64,000 bases of DNA from Planctomycetales bacterium. GTDB taxonomy: Bacteria; Planctomycetota; Planctomycetia; Planctomycetales; Planctomycetaceae. Of this stretch, positions 60,041 to 64,000 are shown piece by piece. Numbering within the stretch: the first letter of the stretch is position 1; every line of letters begins with the position of its first letter. The notes beneath the pieces were generated by a model. It worked only from the letters and a program-made list of their open reading frames with translations, was not told the origin of the DNA and made no database searches. The position numbers and the translations under genes were made by a program. Location of the stretch: assembly GCA_026400835.1 (NCBI GenBank), contig JAPLOA010000077.1, positions 1 to 64,000 on the forward strand. The letters are read 5' to 3'.

Positions 60041-60811
60041 TCAATCGATAGATTTTTTCTGGAAGACCAGAATGTGTTGGCGCGGCAGAACATGAATAGT
60101 TTCCGTCCACTTCAGACCGAACTCTTCCTGCTCGGCTTCGCGGCGAACCTGCACCTGCGACATTTTGTGAACTTCCTTGATCGGAACTGTCGGGTCTTCT
60201 TTTCGATATTCCACAAAGACAACGCGACCACCCGGCTTCATGCTGCGGGAAATGTCGGCCAGCATTTCGTAGGGATACTCGAACTCGTGATAGACGTCGA
60301 CCATGATGGCCAGATCAACACTGTTGTCCTTCAGTCCGGTGGTTTTCTGAGTCCCCTTGACGGGTTCAACGTTGGAGATACCGAACTTTTCGCAGTTCTG
60401 CTTGAGACGTTCCAGCATTTCTTTCTGGACATCAACAGCCATGACTTTTCCGTCGGGAAGAAGCAGTTCAGCCATCCGCAGGGAAATCACGCCGCTGCCT
60501 GCGCCGATGTCGGCAACGACATCACCCGGCTTCAAATGCAAGGATCGGACGAGAAGCGTGAGTCGTTCTTCTTCTTCCCGACTGGATCGTTCCAGCCAGT
60601 CGGCACCGGCAAATCCCATCACATGAGCAATCTCTCGCCCCATGTAGAACTTGCCGATGCCGTTCGGGTCATGATCCGGTCGACGTTCGTATCGCTTCGA
60701 AGGCTTCTCGCCGGACTTCTCAGCCTTCTCTGCGGTCTCGTCGGAAAAGGCTGGCGCGATGCAGATGACCAAAGTCAGCATCGACAAAAAACATCGAACA
60801 AACATGCTCAT
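60041..60811 (-). CDS. Exported SAM-dependent methyltransferase
   Basis: A 256-residue Rossmann-fold methyltransferase with an N-terminal signal peptide (MSMFVRCFLSMLTLVICIAPAFSDE). The start ATG at 60811 is chosen because GGGGA lies 8 bases upstream; the earlier ATG at 60829 lacks a site. The mature part has the family-typical FYMGREIAHVMGFAGADWLERSSREEEE, then SAM motif I VVADIGAGSGVISLRM, motif II VMAVDVQKEML and VDLAIMVDVYHEFEYPYEML, all intact. Methyltransferases outside the cytoplasm are puzzling, as SAM is not known there. It is 9 bases upstream of cmoA and probably co-transcribed with it. The substrate is unknown. Confidence 0.85.
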   Translation of the reverse strand: MSMFVRCFLSMLTLVICIAPAFSDETAEKAEKSGEKPSKRYERRPDHDPNGIGKFYMGREIAHVMGFAGADWLERSSREEEERLTLLVRSLHLKPGDVVADIGAGSGVISLRMAELLLPDGKVMAVDVQKEMLERLKQNCEKFGISNVEPVKGTQKTTGLKDNSVDLAIMVDVYHEFEYPYEMLADISRSMKPGGRVVFVEYRKEDPTVPIKEVHKMSQVQVRREAEQEEFGLKWTETIHVLPRQHILVFQKKSID

Positions 60812-61046
60812 TTCGGAATTCCCCGACATGTAGACTAGCGAACTCAGATACCTTGATCATGGAAGAGTAAAGGCTGTACCCATCCAGTGATCTGCAGGAC
60901 CAGGCGGCAACTGACAGATGTTGGGTTAATCCCAGCCCGAGGCATCAGCGAGGGATGTCCCGTACAGATCACAGGAAAGTTGATCCCTTGCTGACATTTT
61001 CGGTTTTGATAGACCATGACATCAACAAACCGCCAGCGTCGTGCCG

Positions 61047-61673
61047 TTACTTCGACTCGGATTTCTCGGCTGCAGGCTCGTCCTCAACAATGCTGGCCTT
61101 CTTAATGTAATCCAGCTTCGGAAACGACTTCTTCAGATACTCATTGCCACGGTTCTGAATGGAACCCTGGTCCGGATCTTCGCCATACTCGGAGTTGATC
61201 TTGTCAACAACATCCATTCCCTCAACAACTTTGCCGAACGGCGCAAAGCCCATGCTGTCGAGAAATCGGTTGTCCTTAAAATTAATGAAGACCTGCGAGG
61301 TTCTTGAGTTCGGGCCGGAAGTGGCGAACGTGATGTATCCGCGGCGATTGGATTGAGTCACTTTGTCGTCCTTGATTTTTGCTTCTCTCCAGTCCTTTTG
61401 CACAGCTGGGTCGCCATTGATGCCGAACTGAACCATGAAATCCGGGACGACTCGAAAGAAGCGGCATTCGTCATAGAAGCCTTTATTGATCAATGTATAA
61501 AACTGATCAGCGCCCCGAGGAGCCCATTCGCGAGTCACTTCGATCACGAAATCACCGCAACTGGTTTCAAATTTCACCTTATAGCTTGCCGGAGCCTCGT
61601 CAGCGGCGACGCTGGCGTTGCTTGAGCCAGCCAGCAGGGAAAGTACAGCACATGCACTCAGGAACCATTTCAT
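61047..61673 (-). CDS. Exported cyclophilin-type peptidyl-prolyl isomerase
   Basis: A 208-residue cyclophilin. The ATG at 61673 is preceded by GGAGA (7 bases) and gives the signal peptide MKWFLSACAVLSLLAGSSNASVAADE; the earlier in-frame start at 61760 is rejected. The mature domain has FETSCGDFVIEVTREWAP, FRVVPDFMVQFG (the R-F active-site region), and GYITFATSGPNSRTSQVFINF and FAPFGKVVEGMDVVDKI. So the enzyme should help protein folding in the periplasm. The acidic tail (EDEPAAEKSESK) is disordered. It lies 83 bases after the secreted-protein gene on the same strand. Confidence 0.93.
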   Translation of the reverse strand: MKWFLSACAVLSLLAGSSNASVAADEAPASYKVKFETSCGDFVIEVTREWAPRGADQFYTLINKGFYDECRFFRVVPDFMVQFGINGDPAVQKDWREAKIKDDKVTQSNRRGYITFATSGPNSRTSQVFINFKDNRFLDSMGFAPFGKVVEGMDVVDKINSEYGEDPDQGSIQNRGNEYLKKSFPKLDYIKKASIVEDEPAAEKSESK

Positions 61674-61756
61674 CGAAAACTCTCCATTGTCATTCGGATA
61701 AATCATGCGGGACAATATGAGGACGTTGCTGCGAATCAGACTGTGACCGCAACGGC

Positions 61757-63334
61757 TCATTTTTGATTCTGACGACCGCTGGCTATGGCGCCGGAGTTCA
61801 GGGCCTTCAGGCCAACTCGCAATATTCCGTTGGCGGAATCGATTTTCGCAAGTCGAAACCTCGGTGCTCCGGGAACAATCACCGCTCCGTCAAATTCAAG
61901 GGGAAGTTTGACAGGCGGGATTTTTTCGGCAAGCGACTGCGTCGCATTGCGAATGATCGGGATCCAGACTGTACCGGCCTGCACTGTCGTCACATCGGCG
62001 TTATCAACGGACGGCTCTCCTTCCGCCTCGCCTGCAGTAGGGATTATCAGTTGTTCGGATGGCTCATTTGAAGATTCCGAAGCCAGATTGCCGCCAGATT
62101 CTCCGACATCCACATTTCGGATGGCGATTGTCCACTCGTCATCCGACAGTCGTTTTCCACGGAGATTGAATGTGGTCGTCATCCAGCCGCTGGCCGCGCC
62201 GCCCTTTGGGTGAATCTGAAACGTGGTGATCAGCCGGATGTCACCATCGACAAATTTCACCTGAAAGGGGTTGGTTCGAGCCAATTCCAGAGTAAACAGG
62301 GTGGCCTCCTCAGAGGCTGCAGACCGCAGTGCGGCAACGATGGACATCAGCCGATCGGAAGAAAAAGCCGGACCAGCGTCGGGGCCGTCCTGAGGCAGCT
62401 CGATTTTCTGCAGTTGCTTGTCCGTTAGTTTCAACCCCGCCGGAAAATACTGAGTCAGCAAGGACTCAATCGAATCCTCCGAGACAAAGGCAACGACGGA
62501 CTCATCACTGCGAAATGCACCCGCTTCCGCCGGGATCGCAGCTACTGCACCGTCGCGGAGACGTGATTGATCAACCGTCCAGACAGAAACGACATCTTTG
62601 GTTGATCGCGAACACCAGCGAAGACGAGTACTCCCGAAGATCGTATCAATCTTCCGTTGTGCCATCGTGACATCTTTCTGACGTTGCGAAAAATCTTCGT
62701 CGATCAGTCGATTGATTTTGGGCAGGACATCACGAGACACATCTTCTGCCACAGCCTGATTAATCTGCGGAGTACGACGAAGGACTTCATTCCAGGCAAC
62801 GCGATCACTCAACGGTCCCAGCAACGGCATGGTCGCGCCGGCAGTACTTAAAACTCGCTGCGGAGTTTGCGAGGCCTGAATTGTTCCGTGGGCCGGAAGC
62901 GTCAAAAACGTTTTGCCGTCGAACCAAAGAGGTTTCGTGATTTCAAAATGATGCTGGCCGACACTGTCGACAGTGGCCTGAGAATTAAATCCCGTCGTCT
63001 GACTAGTGACGTCGCCGGAATTCAACAGTTCAAAACGGAGGGTTTTCTCATCGGGCACAATGCGCAGGCGAGTTTCCGTAACGGTCGACTGACTCCCTGT
63101 CACATTCGTATTCATCAGCAGCTTCGAAACGGCTTCCTGCTCATTTCGCGTGCGATGAAATCGTTCTTCCATCAGAGCATTGCGAATAGCGAAGCCAAAC
63201 AGCGGCGTGGCGGTTGGCGTTGATGGGGGCTCCTGAGCAAATGCGAGGCGTGTGATGAAGACATGACAAACCGCCAGCAGCACGACGCATATCGTGGCTT
63301 GAAGGAGATTTAGTCGTAAAGAACGTCCTTGCAT
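61757..63334 (-). CDS. Large secreted protein of unknown function
   Basis: A 525-residue exported protein. A signal peptide (SLRLNLLQATICVVLLAVCHVFITRLAFAQ, residues ~5-34) is followed by a Pro/Thr-rich stretch. The remainder mixes beta-strands and helices (KINRLIDEDFSQRQKDVTMAQRKIDTIF; RVAWNEVLRRTPQINQAVAEDV), with a Glu/Pro/Ser-rich part at ~420-445. No motif is recognised. It heads the minus-strand run (secreted protein, cyclophilin, gap, exported methyltransferase, cmoA). GGAGA lies upstream of the ATG at 63334 only weakly. Length and composition are typical of planctomycete-specific exported proteins. Confidence 0.75.
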   Translation of the reverse strand: MQGRSLRLNLLQATICVVLLAVCHVFITRLAFAQEPPSTPTATPLFGFAIRNALMEERFHRTRNEQEAVSKLLMNTNVTGSQSTVTETRLRIVPDEKTLRFELLNSGDVTSQTTGFNSQATVDSVGQHHFEITKPLWFDGKTFLTLPAHGTIQASQTPQRVLSTAGATMPLLGPLSDRVAWNEVLRRTPQINQAVAEDVSRDVLPKINRLIDEDFSQRQKDVTMAQRKIDTIFGSTRLRWCSRSTKDVVSVWTVDQSRLRDGAVAAIPAEAGAFRSDESVVAFVSEDSIESLLTQYFPAGLKLTDKQLQKIELPQDGPDAGPAFSSDRLMSIVAALRSAASEEATLFTLELARTNPFQVKFVDGDIRLITTFQIHPKGGAASGWMTTTFNLRGKRLSDDEWTIAIRNVDVGESGGNLASESSNEPSEQLIIPTAGEAEGEPSVDNADVTTVQAGTVWIPIIRNATQSLAEKIPPVKLPLEFDGAVIVPGAPRFRLAKIDSANGILRVGLKALNSGAIASGRQNQK

Positions 63335-63625
63335 TGCGATGGGGAGCCCTGAGCCGCTTGTTTAACGGATGGTTCCGACCTATTTTGACGTCGTCCGGCA
63401 CAATTTCTACCACCGTTTCCGGAACTTCACCGGCTTCGGCGGGAAAATGACCATGAACGACCTCAGCAAACCCCAATTTGACTGCGGGGACTCTGGAGAT
63501 TGCGCTTCCGCTCCGTTCGCTCTGCTCCCTCCTCGAGCCCCTGTCGGGCTCCGTGCTGAATGTTTCCGGGAAAACCTGCCGCTGAACTGGCTGTCCGACC
63601 TTGTTTTGAATTCGAGGACTCTTCC
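63335..63625. other. Divergent intergenic region
   Basis: About 290 bases between the secreted-protein gene (minus) and the NHL-type gene (plus). Both promoters should lie here. Frames on the minus strand into this region are shadows. Nothing else was recognised. Confidence 0.45.
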
Positions 63626-64000
63626 GTGCAAAAACTTGTTTCAACACGTGTCCTTTCAGCGGCTCTGGTCTTTACGTTCTTTGTCTCATCATCATCAGCG
63701 ACGACGAGCGCAGAGGAGGTTGAGTTTGTTATTGGCGACTTTATGGAATCCGAAGGCGGCCAGTGGGACTCTGCAAAAAGCCTGCTGACATCTCCTTTTG
63801 GCGTGGCCTTTAATTCGGCCGGCGACATGTGGATTGTCGAACTCGAAGGCGGAAGAGTTCACAAACTGGACAGCACCGGCAAACTGCACCATTCAGGCGG
63901 TGACGGTTCAAAGAGCTACAAAGGTGATGGCGGACAACTTGCCGATGCAACTTTCAACGGGATGCACAACTGCGACACTTTGCCAAATGGAGATCTTTTG
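63626..64000 (+). CDS. NHL-repeat-type secreted protein, N-terminal part (cut by window edge)
   Basis: The first 125 codons of a gene that runs off the right edge. The start is GTG at 63626, with GAGGA 7 bases upstream. A signal peptide follows (VQKLVSTRVLSAALVFTFFVSSSSATTSAEE). The visible mature part has one NHL-like beta-propeller blade, SPFGVAFNSAGDMWIVELEGG, with HKLDSTG after it and GKYKGDGG-like text; the next blade starts at FNGMHNCDTLPNGDLL. Such proteins are beta-propellers, often periplasmic, involved in binding sugars or other ligands. The full length and domain count are not visible. Confidence 0.85.
   Translation, partial: MQKLVSTRVLSAALVFTFFVSSSSATTSAEEVEFVIGDFMESEGGQWDSAKSLLTSPFGVAFNSAGDMWIVELEGGRVHKLDSTGKLHHSGGDGSKSYKGDGGQLADATFNGMHNCDTLPNGDLL

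Noticed and set aside
1-64000. CRISPR array, tRNA/rRNA genes, prophage or insertion sequences
   Set aside because: No regular repeat-spacer pattern, tRNA-like cloverleaf with a conserved T-arm, transposase or phage gene was seen by eye. A covariance-model search could still find a small RNA.

Overview
The window looks like a piece of a Planctomycetota chromosome, most likely Planctomycetales. The marks are lineage-typical: two DUF1559 pseudopilin-like proteins (one cut by the left edge, one with a downstream mini-lipoprotein), a very large PSCyt1/PSCyt2/LamG/PSD1 protein, an N-terminal 'LExRxxLS' surface-protein motif, a Cys-rich planctomycete secreted protein, an HTTM protein, and many long secreted proteins with no clear function. 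No tRNA, rRNA, CRISPR array, transposase or prophage was seen. Gene density and base composition look even throughout, so this reads as ordinary chromosome rather than an island.

Layout. 0-3.3 kb: DUF1559 fragment, Cys-rich secreted protein, and a two-gene ABC-2 exporter. 3.3-15.5 kb: GlgC (ADP-glucose synthesis), the PSD1 protein, a secreted protein, an isochorismatase-fold hydrolase, a GH15-like glycosidase, a near-perfect 51-nt palindrome, a cupredoxin-like secreted protein and an exported alpha/beta hydrolase. 15.9-23 kb: DUF1559 plus lipoprotein and terminator, a small secreted protein with an HTTM protein, a FadL-type outer-membrane protein and a hotdog-methyltransferase fusion. 23-30.3 kb: an HD-GYP response regulator followed by a roughly 1930-residue hybrid signalling protein whose kinase domain lacks the catalytic residues. 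30.8-35 kb: a four-gene set (unknown protein, ExbD, FmdB-type zinc ribbon, ComB), an SDR and a GT2 glycosyltransferase. 35.3-39.1 kb: a shortened RecQ and a DUF11-repeat protein.

39.3-43 kb is a DevBCA-type tripartite exporter operon ending in its own TetR gene. Its promoter carries two mirror-image palindromes, which gives a readable autoregulation model. 43-48.2 kb: a PilZ-like protein, an outer-membrane barrel protein, a C45 autoproteolytic hydrolase and an ADP-ribosylglycohydrolase. 48.4-51.7 kb is a co-directional group: STAS protein, alpha/beta hydrolase, a divergent RNase HII-like protein, and a Swt1-type HEPN protein with two membrane helices and a zinc ribbon. 51.8-54.5 kb: anti-sigma-like protein, sigma factor and a long surface protein. 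54.9-64 kb: a CobW/COG0523 GTPase, a PNPOx-fold protein, a secreted protein, the cmoB/cmoA pair meeting stop to stop, an exported methyltransferase, an exported cyclophilin, a secreted protein and the start of an NHL-repeat protein.

The strongest candidates for something new are the HEPN/RNase HII-like group (48.4-51.7 kb), the pseudokinase-ATPase-histidine kinase hybrid with its HD-GYP partner (23.3-30.3 kb), and the hotdog-LCM methyltransferase fusion (21.6-23.0 kb). All functional statements rest on motifs read by eye; no database search was run.
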